Assembly (NCBI RefSeq): GCF_963576615.1
Contig: NC_088708.1
Coordinates: 496,001-560,000 of the forward strand
Source of the DNA: Watersipora subatra
Taxonomy: Eukaryota; Bryozoa; Gymnolaemata; Cheilostomatida; Watersiporidae
DNA length: 64,000 nucleotides
Reading direction: 5' to 3'
In this document: positions 37,301-45,296 of the stretch, in pieces
How the letters are laid out: every line of letters starts with the position of its first letter
How positions within the stretch are numbered: position 1 is the stretch's first letter
The notes under the pieces: generated by a model
Told to the model about the DNA's origin: nothing
Databases searched by the model: none
What the model saw: only the letters and a program-made list of their open reading frames with translations
Translations under genes and position numbers: made by a program

Positions 37301-40300
37301 CTGGTAGGATTGTGTAGATAGACAGGTACAACTGGCTGATAGGATTGTGTAGAATAGACAGGTACAACTGACTAGTAGGATTGTGTAGAATAGACGGGTA
37401 CAACTGACTGGTAGGATTGTGTAGAATAGACGGATACAACTGGCTGGTAGGATTGTGTAGATAGACAGGTACAACTGGCTAATAGGATTGTGTAGAATAG
37501 ACAGGTACAACTGACTAGTAGGATTCTGTAGAATAGACGGGTACAACTGGCTGGTAGGATTGTGTAGAATAGACAGGTACAACTGGCTGGTAGGATTGTG
37601 TAGAATAGACGGGTACAACTGGCTGGTAGGATTGTGTAGAATAGACAGGTACAACTGACTGGTAGGATTGTGTAGAATAGACGGATACAACTGACTGGTA
37701 GGATTGTGTAGAATAGACGGGTACAACTGACTGGTAAGATTGTCTAGAATAGACAGGTACAACTGGCTGGTAGGATTGTGTAGAATACCCGGGTACAACT
37801 GGCTGATAGGATTGTGTAGAATAGACAGGTACAACTGACTGGTAGGATTGTGTAGAATAGACAGATACAACTGGCTGATAGGATTGTGTAGAATAGACGG
37901 GTACAACTGACTGGTAGGATTGTGTAGAATAGACAGGTACAACTGGCTGGTAGGATTGTGTAGAATAGACGGGTACAACTGACTGGTAGGATTGTGTAGA
38001 ATAGGCAGGTACAACTGGCCGGGTGGATTCATAATATCTCCTTTTCGGTCTCCTTAACTCTATCAATCAGTTGTTTATCAATTTCACTTGATGTCTTCTC
38101 AATCAGACCTCTATTATCTGGGCCTTAATGCAATAGAGTTCTATGATTCAGAAGGAAAGAAAATTCCTCTTGATGCCAACAGTAAGTACAGTTATATGCG
38201 TATGTATCATTAGATGGTGTATAGATGTACCCAGCATATCAAAGTCGATGCGTGTTTATAAGACTTGATGTTCAATAGATGTACCTAGTACAAGTTGGTT
38301 AACAGATGAACTTAGCGCAAAAGGATCAATAGATGTATCTCACACAAAGTAGTCAATCTATCTATACAGCATTGTAACTTGTACAAGTAATGTTAGACGC
38401 TTGAATGACTCAAGTATGTAGTATTCACCCGCTGTATGGTAGATGTAGCTGCATACCCCGAGAGTGTAAATGTCCTTGATGGCATTGAGGGAGACATTCG
38501 GACCCCTGATAAACTTGTTGGTGATGCCACGGGCAGCAACTCTGATCACAACATGTGGCTTTCTCCGATTCTTCCAGGCATTGTGAGTTTAACTCTTACA
38601 TGTATTTATTTCATTCATATTTTCCTGTAGTCTGTTTCTTTTACTCTGTTTAACGTCTTTTTTATTCCATTAAGGCAATTACATTCTGTTATAAATATCT
38701 CTGATAATCACATAGTTCTCAAATTTCGTATTTTGTATTATGCATTTGTCGAACTTCTTTTTATCAATATAATCCCACGACCAAACACAAGCAAAGCGAT
38801 TGTTTGGGAGATTTATGACAAATGCATATGTGCACACAACTCACGAAAATTATTCATCAACGACCGTCGCAAACCCTTGTACCGAAATCTCATCAACAAA
38901 TTTAATCAATTTTCAATGGAGTCGTTTAAGTACAATAACGATACAAAACACATATAAACCTATTTAAATATGTTACCAAGTCTTTATTATTTGTAGAAAA
39001 TTTCCTAAACCTTACCCATCTGATCGGATTATACATAAATAGACAGATTAATTCGGCCTAAAATCGTTATTAAAACTTTCCAAGCCTTATTTTTATCAAA
39101 ATTAAGACCGGCAAACGAAACGCCGAGTGACAAAGAATAGACCAACTAAGTCCTGCACATTTCACGAAAAAAAATGTGCACATTTCACCAGTCTATAGCA
39201 TTGTGCAATTGCCAAAGGTTTCTGTAATTAACGTAGAAGTAGTGACAATTAATCGTTTTTTTTTTGCCGATTTCAAAGTAACTGACATTTTGAACACTTA
39301 TGAGTACTTTGGTATTCCAACTGATGTCCAAAGCTGTGAAAGTAAAGGAAATGACAATGATATTTTTTCTAACGATTCTTATGAGATTATTACAATATTT
39401 ATTTATAAGAATAATTATTCGATTTTATAAGATTTAATTATAAGAATAATTATTCGGTTTTATAAGGTTTAATTATAAGAATAAGCATTCGAATTTACAA
39501 GATCGAAGTATATAGTGACCGATGTTGGGCAATATGTTACTGTTATTATTTTTTCTAAATAGTTTTATTAAATAGATTTTCTAAAAATCTATAAAAATAT
39601 CACAACTTCTTGATATTGTTAGCTATGAGGTTTTGAAATGTAAACAAAATTGTGTATTGGTTTTCTATTATTACTATATTAATAATATTGGTTATTCTAA
39701 TAGTATCAGGGTTTTTTACTTCTTATATTGCATTTCTCCTATTGCGAGGAGAGATATATGGTAAACATATAATCTTTTCCTTTCATTATTGCTGTTTGTT
39801 GTACATAATAACACCCAGTACATTACAGCTACCATTGCAGTTATCCTATTGCACTGCAGTGCCATTTGACTGCTAATATTGCATTTCTCAACCATCAGTA
39901 CCCTTTCTTTTTTCCAATATCACTTTGGTCGTGGGCTGTATGACAGGGGAATTTCTAGTATGACACGTAATATAGTTTTAATCAAATCATGTGTTTGGTT
40001 GTTTAGGAAGTATTGTGAAACAAATTTTATCAACAGATATTCATCGTTGTATGGTCTATACATAAAATCATTGAGTCCATGTTTGTGAGTGCCTGTGTCT
40101 GTATGATCTTCATGCCGGATAGAACACCAAATGTTTGCACAGATATACTCGACTTCTTAGTGAATGTTTTAAAACTAAGGCTTAATAAAATTTCCAGTTT
40201 TCTAGAATCCAGACAAAATACATTACATTGTAAAAATAATCTCTGTTAGCTGCCATATTTAATTTTGTGAATAAATTTAGTAACAGATTCAAATGACAAA

Positions 40301-43300
40301 TTTCGCTGGTTGATTTTGAAATATTTGTTAACTTCCGCGTATTTGTGGAATTTAGCAATAAAAATGTTGTAAATATCAGTTTGATTCTTTTTAATAAATA
40401 ATTAAAATTTTCTATTGTAAATTCACTTATACATTTGGAACTATTGAATTGTGGTTGTTCATCGACTCTATTATTGACTACTCTCTCCTATCACTCGCTC
40501 ATCTATATAAACTTTATTAAATATACATGTTACCAATAATATATGTATACCTGTCATCACAAGTTTTTACTAAATTTCTACTGGATGATTAAAAACAGAC
40601 AACCAGTGTGCAATAAGTTTTTTCTGCTAGATATAGCCTGGACCTAAAACTTTTTTTCTTGTTCACAACTTTCTGTGACTTTTTAGTAAATTTGCTGCTA
40701 TGAGCCTTTATTAGTTGTCTATCATGATTGATGTTGATCTCAATCCTTTCCTCTGGCTTTCATCTCAGTGAAACTCATTAAATATACATGGAAATGTTAT
40801 AAAGATATTTGTTTTCTTCGTAGCCACAGTTTTTTTATCATTTCTGATTTAAATGGTTATATTATACGTACATCTACCTAGACACAAATCAATGCTGTAA
40901 GATGAGAACATGTGGTGCAGATACAGGCATCATATGAGCTAGATTGATAGACAGACACGTAGAAAAGCAAAAAGACAGAGATAGAAAGTTTAGTTTACCC
41001 AGGAAGATGGTGGAAATTTCAGCTGGTTATACATATATGTAAGATCTAACATAGTACACAATAAACAAGTGCACTAATATGCATTATACAATATACAAGT
41101 GCACTAACATGCATTATACAATATACAAGTGCACTAACATGCATTGTACAATATACAAGTGCACTAATATGCATTATACAATATACGAGTGAACTAATAT
41201 GCATTATACATTATACAAGTGCACTAACATGCATTATACAATATACAAGTGCACTAATACGTATTATACAATATACAAGTGAACTAATATGCATTATACA
41301 ATATACAAGTGAACTAATATGCATTATACAATATACAAGTGAACTAATATGCATTATACAATATACAAGTGAACTAATATGCATTATACAATATGCAAGT
41401 GCACTAATATGTATTATACAATATACAAGTGAACTAATATGCATTATACAATATACAAGTGAACTAATATGCATTATACAATATACAAGTGAACTAATAT
41501 GCATTATACAACATACAAGTGAACTAATATGCATTATACAATATACAAGTGCACTAATATGTATTATACAATATACAAGTGAATTAATATGCATTATACA
41601 ATATACAAGTGAACTAATATGCATTATACAATATACAAGTGAACTAATATGCATTATACAATATACAAGTGCACTAATATACAGTATACAATTTACAAGT
41701 GCACTAACATGCATTATACAATAAACAAGTGCACTAACATACATTAAACAATACACAAGTGCACTAACATGCATTATACAATATACAAGTGCGCTAACAT
41801 ACATTAAACAATACACAAGTGCACTAACATGCATTATACAATATACAAGTGCACTAATATGCATTCCGCATATACATATACACAAACACTTAAATACAGT
41901 ATACAGAAACACTAACATACAGCATACATAAACGCTAGAATACAGTGTACATAAATACTAACGTGTAGTATACATAAATAATAACATACAGTATATATAA
42001 ATATTAACATACAGTATTTATAAATATTAACATACAGTATATATAAACATTAACATACAGTATATATAAACACTAACATACAGTATATATAAACACTAAC
42101 ATACAGTATATATAAATACTTACATACAGTATATATAAATACTAACATACAGTATATATAAACACTAAAATACAGTATATGTAAGCACTAACATACATTA
42201 TATGTAAGCACTAGCGTACGATGTAAAAACATCATCATGTTGTGTACATATGAAATGGACTACTACACGTATCAAGTGCTTTTGCTTGTAGACCAATCGG
42301 CTGTTTGTAATATTTGACTACCCGCAGACAGTCTCCATGATCAAGATATGGAACTACAGTAAATCCCCTAAAAGAGGCGTCAGAGAATTTGCCGTGAGTC
42401 ACCCTCTTCGCCGCTTTAAGATTGTACTAGGTTGTTGTCTACTCTTGTCATTTAGCCAATCGTTTTGCATTTATGTTCTTAGCTATTAGTTGACGACTTG
42501 CTCGTCTATAATGGAGTGTTCGGACCGGTGACCTTTGGAAGGGGAATCCTTCCAAACACAACAGGACCGCAAAACTTTCACACAATCCTTTTTACGAATG
42601 ACGAGAAGATAAAGAACAAAGTAAAACACACAGTTGTAAGGTACGCGTCTTTTTACTTTTGGTTACGCACTAGAGAGCACATATTCTACTCACTACCATA
42701 TGTTATATCCATATAATACAAAATATATACATTTTAAACCTTCATATTCAGAGTGAATGCCCAGCATTGCACGGAAAATAAAATTTTGCACCCAAAATTT
42801 CTTTTTTATCAATATATACAACGTTTACCATTCTAACTTTTAAATGAAGGCGTTTTTTCATTTCTGTGTGTGCTGTAAGTTTAATTAAGTTTATGCAATG
42901 CGTTACACATACAATTTGATTTATATGTCTATGTCTATGGTATAGAGAATGCGGGTTCATGCCATGTTTGTTGTAGCAACGAGACGGAGGAGTTAGATGT
43001 TCAACTGACAAATGATAACCTCGTCATGTCTAAACCTCTTAAGCTACCAGAAAAACCTGCTGATCAAGGTAAGACCTGCTTTGGTAGAACTTGATGAAAC
43101 ACCCCTAGCTTGTGACACCCCTGTATTGCTGCTTGACCTTATTCTGACCTTATATGACTGATGCCGGTCAGCCTTGCATTCTAGAACTGATAGTTGATCT
43201 GTTAAGTTCGATGAGAGGGTGTGAGAGCGTGTCTTCTATAGGCATGTTTTTATGGCGAATGTTCAACAATGGTTTGGAATGAATTTTGTGAGCGCTAGAA

Positions 43301-43400
43301 CTAGATAGTTAACTGTCATACTATTTAATGAAGTCTGTATATTGTAGCCTTGCGACCAAAGACCGGCATCCATAAACAACGCAGTGGCAAGAGGTGGTGA
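9411..43400 (+). CDS. KATNIP: katanin-interacting protein (KATNIP/KIAA0556), 34 exons
   Basis: Joined coding exons: 9411-9485, 9902-9975, 10189-10352, 15999-16175, 17675-17754, 17956-18084, 19951-20086, 21842-21940, 22146-22312, 22572-22775, 23132-23314, 23500-23634, 24803-24971, 26148-26417, 26814-26925, 27827-28060, 28174-28250, 28412-28612, 28891-29014, 29416-29557, 30318-30515, 30642-30779, 32229-32372, 32649-32814, 32932-33109, 33260-33425, 35344-35510, 35642-35700, 38071-38181, 38443-38582, 42292-42393, 42483-42640, 42977-43068, 43348-43400. Every intron is GT-AG and every phase matches; the total is 1607 codons plus TGA, near the human length. Exon 3's donor could alternatively be at 10362 (same phase). 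Known of the family: KATNIP binds microtubules and katanin and works at the ciliary base; human loss causes a Joubert-type ciliopathy. The identification rests on collinear motifs along the whole protein. I see no inactivating lesion. Confidence 0.95.
9535..9860. repeat. minisatellite in KATNIP intron 1, unit about 29 bp
   Basis: About ten imperfect copies of a unit reading TTAACTCTATTCATGCACAA plus a short ATAGTATGG tail. Copies become more divergent toward the 3' end. Confidence 0.85.
10414..15806. repeat. 36-bp minisatellite, about 150 copies, KATNIP intron 3
   Basis: The unit is CTCTCTCCTTTCTTCGCTGA followed by CTTTTCACACCTTGTG. The 36-bp length is a multiple of three and the unit has no stop in two plus frames, so the array reads as open frames of 1041 and 1062 codons (10380-13505 and 10424-13612); these are not genes. 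Variant copies carry TTCACTGAC, TTTGCTGAC or TTCTCTCAC, or CTTTCTCC for CTCTCTCC. From about 13490 on, a 35-bp variant (GTGCTCCTCC) recurs and breaks the frames. A variant pair (TTTGTTCTCTCAC then TCTTTTCTTCACTGAC) starts at 11011, 11623, 12271, 12451 and 12595, spaced by multiples of 36, which shows higher-order duplication of 17 and 18 units. Confidence 0.98.
15999..22775 (+). CDS. KATNIP: KATNIP exons 4-10, acidic/basic linker region
   Basis: Exon 4 carries [20 protein letters not shown] and exon 5 the acidic NYEEDFEDE, collinear with the family's conserved basic then YSDDFE-type segment. Exons 6 and 7 are acidic ([21 protein letters not shown]) and exon 7 ends with [12 protein letters not shown], a conserved core motif. 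Exon 8 is basic (HHRIKRRSN). Exon 9 holds a helical [17 protein letters not shown], likely coiled coil. Exon 10 continues with acidic and helical sequence. The introns between these exons hold the hAT element and the 38-, 28- and 20-bp arrays. Confidence 0.9.
16269..17598 (-). mobile_element. hAT transposon in KATNIP intron 4
   Basis: Terminal inverted repeats CAGGGGTTCCCAACC and GGTTGGGAACCCCTG are perfect, and the element is flanked by a perfect 8-bp duplication TTGTATAC (16261-16268 and 17599-17606). These are the defining hAT features. The 1330-bp element carries a decayed transposase on the minus strand. It lies opposite to the transcription of KATNIP. Confidence 0.97.
16447..17400 (-). 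pseudogene. hAT transposase remnant (ZBED-like C-terminal part)
   Basis: The minus-strand frame 16890-16447 contains the C-terminal hAT dimerisation region, recognisable by [20 protein letters not shown]. Upstream on the same strand (about 17400-16920), fragments typical of the catalytic part of these transposases (TEVRWL-like and HDF-type stretches) can be read but with several stops and frame changes. The N-terminal BED finger is missing. The protein would cut and insert the element; this copy is inactive. Confidence 0.85.
18095..19485. repeat. 38-bp minisatellite, KATNIP intron 6
   Basis: About 36 copies of TATATGTTAGTCTGTAGTTA plus GAATATTAGTGGTGTCTC. The array begins within about 10-40 bp of the exon 6 donor at 18085. 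Variant blocks (GGTATCGC, GGTGTGCC) recur in the same order, which suggests block duplication. Confidence 0.95.
20195..20640. repeat. 28-bp minisatellite, KATNIP intron 7
   Basis: About 16 copies of TCTAGCTAGTCACATTCATG plus TAGGAGTG. It abuts a second, unrelated array in the same intron. Confidence 0.95.
20705..21805. repeat. 20-bp minisatellite, KATNIP intron 7
   Basis: About 54 copies of CTGTATCAGCTGTACCCACT, with interspersed variants (CTCATCTATATC, CTATTCAACCTC). A larger block of about 240-300 bp containing the variants is itself repeated (compare 21060-21180, 21340-21450 and 21570-21690). The rotating frames stay open for 347 codons (20685-21728), which is an artefact of the repeat. 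Confidence 0.93.
22385..22465. repeat. short 19-bp tandem repeat, KATNIP intron 9
   Basis: Four copies of AGTACACTTCACCATAGCA. Confidence 0.8.
22955..23130. repeat. short tandem repeat, KATNIP intron 10
   Basis: Repeated GACTGGTGATAGCGGGTGTA and GTTTTAGAGTAAGGACTCAC blocks run directly up to the exon 11 acceptor. The acceptor itself (GACTCACAG) belongs to the last repeat copy, and an earlier copy with the same sequence ends at 23072. Confidence 0.75.
23132..24971 (+). CDS. KATNIP: KATNIP exons 11-13, first KATNIP (DUF4457) unit
   Basis: Exon 11 gives [20 protein letters not shown], exon 12 [10 protein letters not shown]...[11 protein letters not shown] and exon 13 [20 protein letters not shown]. 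Together they form one unit of the family's beta-rich repeat: a strand with NWGxxxxxGLTE, a short turn, the WNYNKS motif and a following strand ending in a G-rich acidic tail. The HMWL-type motif present in later units is replaced here by the divergent NMFCC. Donors are GTAAGT, GTTGGT and GTCTGT. Confidence 0.93.
23815..24682 (+). mobile_element. Helitron-like non-autonomous element, KATNIP intron 12
   Basis: It starts TCTCAAAGTTTGT after an A and ends with a short hairpin (CCGG-GCAACG-CCGG) and CATTCAGCTAGT followed by A. TC at the 5' end and a hairpin followed by CTAGT at the 3' end are Helitron-type termini. Inside, about 23865-23990, is a minus-strand tRNA-like module. Related copies occur at 31745, 44213, 45297, 56756 and 58821. 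Confidence 0.65.
25290..25815. repeat. 21-bp minisatellite, KATNIP intron 13
   Basis: About 24 copies of TGACATGATGAGGTGAGTTT plus A, with ATAATG, ATTATG and GGGTTTA variants. Each copy contains GGTGAGTTT, which resembles a splice donor. Confidence 0.95.
26148..29014 (+). CDS. KATNIP: KATNIP exons 14-19, polar linker
   Basis: This stretch is Ser/Thr-, Glu- and Lys-rich and poorly conserved, apart from EKKHPEWLD and [14 protein letters not shown] in exon 16 and [27 protein letters not shown] across exons 18-19 (quoted here as a motif split by the junction at 28612/28891), which matches the family's conserved pre-domain helix. Exon 17 is only 77 nt. Exon 15 contains an internal GTAAGC donor-like site at 26892 that would break the frame. 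Confidence 0.9.
26430..26635. repeat. 29-bp minisatellite, KATNIP intron 14
   Basis: About seven copies of CACTTGTACACTTTCTCTTA plus CATTGTTCT, beginning a few bases after the exon 14 donor at 26418. Confidence 0.88.
27085..27815. repeat. 29-bp minisatellite, KATNIP intron 15
   Basis: About 25 copies of GTGGTCACCTTCTTATCAGG plus GTGTTTACT. It ends about 10 bp before the exon 16 acceptor at 27826. Most copies carry CTTCTTATCAG, which resembles a 3' splice site. Open frames of up to 248 codons here are repeat artefacts. Confidence 0.95.
29416..32372 (+). CDS. KATNIP: KATNIP exons 20-23, second KATNIP unit
   Basis: Exon 20 encodes [20 protein letters not shown], exon 21 the LPDY...VDGVN...[10 protein letters not shown] segment, exon 22 [20 protein letters not shown] with FKGEIA, and exon 23 [13 protein letters not shown] followed by an acidic tail. 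This is a complete unit with all hallmark motifs and is the best conserved part of the protein together with the third unit. Intron 20 contains the 18-bp array and intron 22 the 30-bp array plus a Helitron-like element. Confidence 0.96.
29660..30145. repeat. 18-bp minisatellite, KATNIP intron 20
   Basis: About 26 copies of TATGATGTAGCTCTTTGG. All frames on both strands stay open because 18 is a multiple of three, giving spurious peptides of about 170 residues in each direction. Confidence 0.95.
30850..31625. repeat. 30-bp minisatellite, KATNIP intron 22
   Basis: About 26 copies of TCTAGAGTATGTGATAGTAG plus CTGGAGTAAA. The 268-codon minus-strand ORF (31643-30837) is a repeat artefact. Confidence 0.95.
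31626..31735. repeat. 18-bp tandem repeat, KATNIP intron 22
   Basis: Six copies of CTGTATACACTCAATACT, adjacent to the 30-bp array and to the Helitron-like element. Confidence 0.9.
31745..32130 (+). mobile_element. short Helitron-like element, KATNIP intron 22
   Basis: It starts TCTCAAAGTATGTCTGTG and ends CGGGCAACGCCGGGTGGTAC then AGCTAGT. At 386 bp it lacks the middle part seen in the intron 12 copy, so it is internally deleted. It lies just before exon 23. Confidence 0.65.
32440..32578. repeat. three-copy tandem repeat of about 45 bp, KATNIP intron 23
   Basis: Three copies of a unit containing CTGTATTTTACATCAGTGAA and TACAAGGTGAGC. Each GGTGAGC resembles a donor. Confidence 0.85.
32649..35510 (+). 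CDS. KATNIP: KATNIP exons 24-27, linker and third KATNIP unit
   Basis: Exon 24 is a polar linker. Exon 25 encodes [20 protein letters not shown] and [16 protein letters not shown], exon 26 [13 protein letters not shown] and [17 protein letters not shown], and exon 27 [20 protein letters not shown] followed by [15 protein letters not shown]. These motifs are near identical to those expected of KATNIP proteins. Intron 26 (1.9 kb) holds a 34-bp array split by a dispersed repeat of about 1.25 kb. Confidence 0.97.
33550..33860. repeat. 34-bp minisatellite, left part, KATNIP intron 26
   Basis: About nine copies of ATATATGTAGTACTTATTGA plus GTATGTGTATTATT. The same unit resumes at 35128 after the inserted dispersed repeat. 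Confidence 0.93.
33860..35127. repeat. dispersed repeat of about 1.25 kb inserted in the 34-bp array
   Basis: A second copy lies at about 38768-39957 in intron 30. Shared landmarks are the start (CACGA-CAAAC...AAGCGA), GCACACAACT-ACGAAAATTA, AAGACCGGCAAACGAAA and the end (CACTTTGGTCGTGGGCTGTA TGACAG). The ends contain a short inverted match, CCCACGACCAAA against TTTGGTCGTGGG. A segment of about 200 bp (34495-34700) is duplicated internally at 34760-34945. No coding capacity is evident and the class is unknown. A DNA transposon with short terminal inverted repeats is the likeliest reading. Confidence 0.65.
35128..35338. repeat. 34-bp minisatellite, right part, KATNIP intron 26
   Basis: About six copies of the same unit as 33550-33860, ending immediately before the exon 27 acceptor at 35343. 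Confidence 0.93.
35642..42640 (+). CDS. KATNIP: KATNIP exons 28-32, fourth KATNIP unit with U12 intron
   Basis: Exon 28 ends MPKG; exon 29 continues [20 protein letters not shown]; exon 30 gives [21 protein letters not shown] and [11 protein letters not shown]; exon 31 [20 protein letters not shown] and YSKSPKRGV; exon 32 [11 protein letters not shown] and FHTILFTND. The junction 35700/38071 was chosen because it gives an unbroken alignment to the family pattern and uses a U12-type donor. In this unit the usual SWGD is SQSD, a loss of the conserved Trp-Gly. Intron 28 is filled by 27- and 36-bp arrays, and intron 30 by a dispersed repeat and 30- and 22-bp arrays. Confidence 0.94.
36240..36592. 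repeat. G-rich array, units of about 27-28 bp, KATNIP intron 28
   Basis: About 13 copies of GGGTGGTAAGGATAGGGGGG plus TAATGATA, degrading into shorter GGGGGGTAATGATA units at the 3' end. The plus strand carries closely spaced G runs of 3-7, so quadruplex formation in DNA and in the pre-mRNA is plausible. Confidence 0.93.
36640..38020. repeat. 36-bp minisatellite, KATNIP intron 28
   Basis: About 38 copies of GGATTGTGTAGAATAGACGG plus GTACAACTGACTGGTA, some shortened (TGTAGATAGAC). It is unrelated in sequence to the 36-bp array of intron 3. Minus-strand ORFs up to 475 codons here are artefacts. Confidence 0.95.
38768..39957. repeat. second copy of the 1.25-kb dispersed repeat, KATNIP intron 30
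   Basis: It begins CCCACGACCAAACACAAG and ends TTTGGTCGTGGGCTGTATGA CAGGGG. It is collinear with 33860-35127 but lacks the internal duplication and carries small indels. Open frames of 70-85 codons inside are not recognisable. Confidence 0.65.
39958..41045. other. intron 30 interior, no feature seen
   Basis: AT-rich single-copy-looking sequence between the dispersed repeat and the 30-bp array. I found no exon-like ORF, repeat termini or RNA motif. Confidence 0.6.
41046..41875. repeat. 30-bp minisatellite, KATNIP intron 30
   Basis: About 27 copies of GCATTATACAATATACAAGT plus GCACTAATAT. The 235-codon minus-strand ORF is an artefact of the unit length. Confidence 0.95.
41880..42235. repeat. 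22-23-bp minisatellite, KATNIP intron 30
   Basis: About 15 copies of AACATACAGTATATATAAAC plus ACT. It adjoins the 30-bp array and ends about 55 bp before exon 31. Confidence 0.9.
42977..43400 (+). CDS. KATNIP: KATNIP exons 33-34, C-terminus
   Basis: Exon 33 encodes [14 protein letters not shown] and a Lys/Pro-rich tail. Exon 34 encodes [16 protein letters not shown] then TGA at 43398-43400. The family ends with an ALRPKT...RRW-type tail, so the last exon is secure despite its 53 nt. The acceptors are TTGTTGTAG and TATATTGTAG. Confidence 0.95.
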
Positions 43401-43600
43401 TTCTACTGTCAATCGACGCATAACTATTAGCGCACAATTTTCTTTTCTTGTATAAAAATCCTTTTTATAAATTTGTCTCAACCGATGGAGTTGTGCAATT
43501 ATTGTAATTCTTTTTATTTCTTGTAATATTTTTTACCAAAACAGCTACTATGGTAAGTGTCAACATAAAGTAGGAATATTGACACTTAATAAAAATATGA
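43401..43600 (+). terminator. KATNIP: KATNIP 3' UTR and candidate polyadenylation signal
   Basis: An AATAAA hexamer at 43588-43593 lies 188 nt after the stop codon. It is the first canonical signal downstream and is followed by T-rich sequence. The cleavage site itself cannot be read. Confidence 0.5.
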
Positions 43601-44212
43601 TTAGTTATACACATTAATGGTATATGTTTCTTAAAGTTATATCACGTAATTACATCCAGGTATTTTATAAGTGTTTCCGCTGAGCAATTAAGTGTCAGCA
43701 TATCTTTTTATTTATTTACCAAATGATCTAGACGAAGAGCATTTATAAATACACACGTAAGTTATAGATGACAATTTTACACAGAGCAGTTTGTAGTAGT
43801 AATCAAATAGCAAAGTAATATCTTTTTAACTGATTGTTCCCAGATGAGCTGTGAAGCTTGGCACAGTTCTGACGAGGATGACATGGTGTATTTGCAAATT
43901 GCATCAGTTGTCAGGTGCATGCAATGGGTCATGAACGTGCATGCAAAGTATAGAACCTACCTGAAACAGGCCAACATAAGCATCTTATGCAGAGCTAGGC
44001 CTCTATTCATAGTTATTACCATAAGCAGATGCCCTCTACTCATAACATACATTTTATTGAAGTAAATTAGTTATCAATTCACCTGTTACAGTATTATGTT
44101 ATTGTCTGTGGTTTTAGAGAATATCATAATTTGAGTGAACTATCAGCTTTGGGGTATTTTGTGTTTCACATAGGAATCAGAAAAATGTTTGCGACGCATC
44201 TCTATATATAAA
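43601..44212. other. intergenic, nothing recognised
   Basis: AT-rich DNA after KATNIP. An open frame at 43844-44065 (73 codons) has no family motif and no supporting context. Confidence 0.5.
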
Positions 44213-45282
44213 TCTAAGTGTGTATTGGTTTATTTTTTGTCGTATGTCTAGTTATCGCGACAAAGTTTCAGCAATGGAAAAATCACTTCGCACTGGAATT
44301 GAACTCAATAACCCCAGTTCTGCAAGAAAGGTGTGCTACACACCCACCCTGCCATAGTATGGAATAATTGGGCATAAACTTATTACACCTGCCAATATTT
44401 AATGACGATTCGTTAAAATACATATGCTTCAGTAGTACGCTTGATTTACTGGAAGAAAGAACATGAGCCCAGACTTCTGAAAATGCTGTAAATATATATA
44501 TATAAACCTCAAAGGTTTCAGTTTGCCATCCGGTGCCTGTCTGGTTATAGCTACTGAAATCTAAGATTGAAAAATAGGATTGTATTAAATTGAACTCACG
44601 AAGTTGTAACTGCAAGTTTGTAAACAAGCGCCCCTAACCATAAAGCAACGTCGTTCTTACCATTCCTGTCGCTCTTACCAATGATATACAGCCCCCCACA
44701 GCACACATGGAGGGCTGTATATCATTGCTCTTACCATATGCCGTATACCCTTTTCGCGATTGCGCACGCTAAATGGGCAATTGTTCCTAATGTTTAATAT
44801 GTACAGTACATATATAAAACTTTGATGATTTTTATTAGGGGCGTTTGCACTAGATAATTACAATGGGTTTCTATACCACTCTATACAATATTTTTGCTAC
44901 AACACTGAAACGAATGGAAATCATTTAATTGTATACCGAATAATATTTCATTGTAATCGTAGCAAAACAGACTTTATTTAGCCATTACTTGCTAATTCTT
45001 TCACAGTTACCTTTGAACACCTTTACGGCTGTTTTATTTTTCTTCTTAATACATTTTTTCAACAAAAAACCTTTTTCATTGCATTAAATTTAAAATTTAC
45101 AGTTATTTAAAAGTTTAAAAACTTCTAGAGTTGCTTTATTTTTTCTCAATTTATTTCAACTGCACCAAACACTTTTCTCACGATATGTAGTTTGAAAGTT
45201 AGATTGACAGATTTTGTTCTATGTTACATAAAAATAAATGTTTTGTGCAAAAACTTTTTTATTACTTGGACATTCATCTAGT
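44213..45282 (+). mobile_element. Helitron-like composite element
   Basis: It begins TCTAAGTGTGTATTGG and ends ATTACTTGGACATTCATCTA GT. Two minus-strand tRNA-like modules (about 44285-44380 and 44560-44650) and an internal start (TCAAAGGTTTCAG near 44505) indicate that a second copy inserted into the first. A perfect short inverted repeat around 44683-44730 (TGATATACAGCC and GGCTGTATATCA) lies inside. Confidence 0.55.
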
Positions 45283-45296
45283 TTATATATCTAAAT

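Larger units (their letters stand above)
35701..38070 (+). other. KATNIP: U12-type (minor) intron 28 of KATNIP
   Basis: The donor reads GTATCCTTTT at 35701, matching the U12 donor consensus rather than the U2 one. A CTCCTTAAC element at 38050-38058 matches the U12 branch-site consensus, with the candidate branch A about 13 nt before the CAG acceptor (38068-38070). There is no long polypyrimidine tract at the acceptor, again as expected. Joining at these sites keeps the frame and gives a continuous match to the family pattern MPxGFxxQF. The intron is GT-AG and about 2.4 kb long because of two arrays. Confidence 0.85.

Noticed and set aside
35869..38066. Minus-strand ORFs up to 475 codons rich in Tyr, Ser and Pro
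   Set aside because: They are read-through of the 27- and 36-bp arrays of intron 28 and of low-complexity GA-rich DNA.
43844..44065. A 73-codon gene downstream of KATNIP
   Set aside because: No domain, no conserved neighbour and no codon signal; it is likely a chance ORF.
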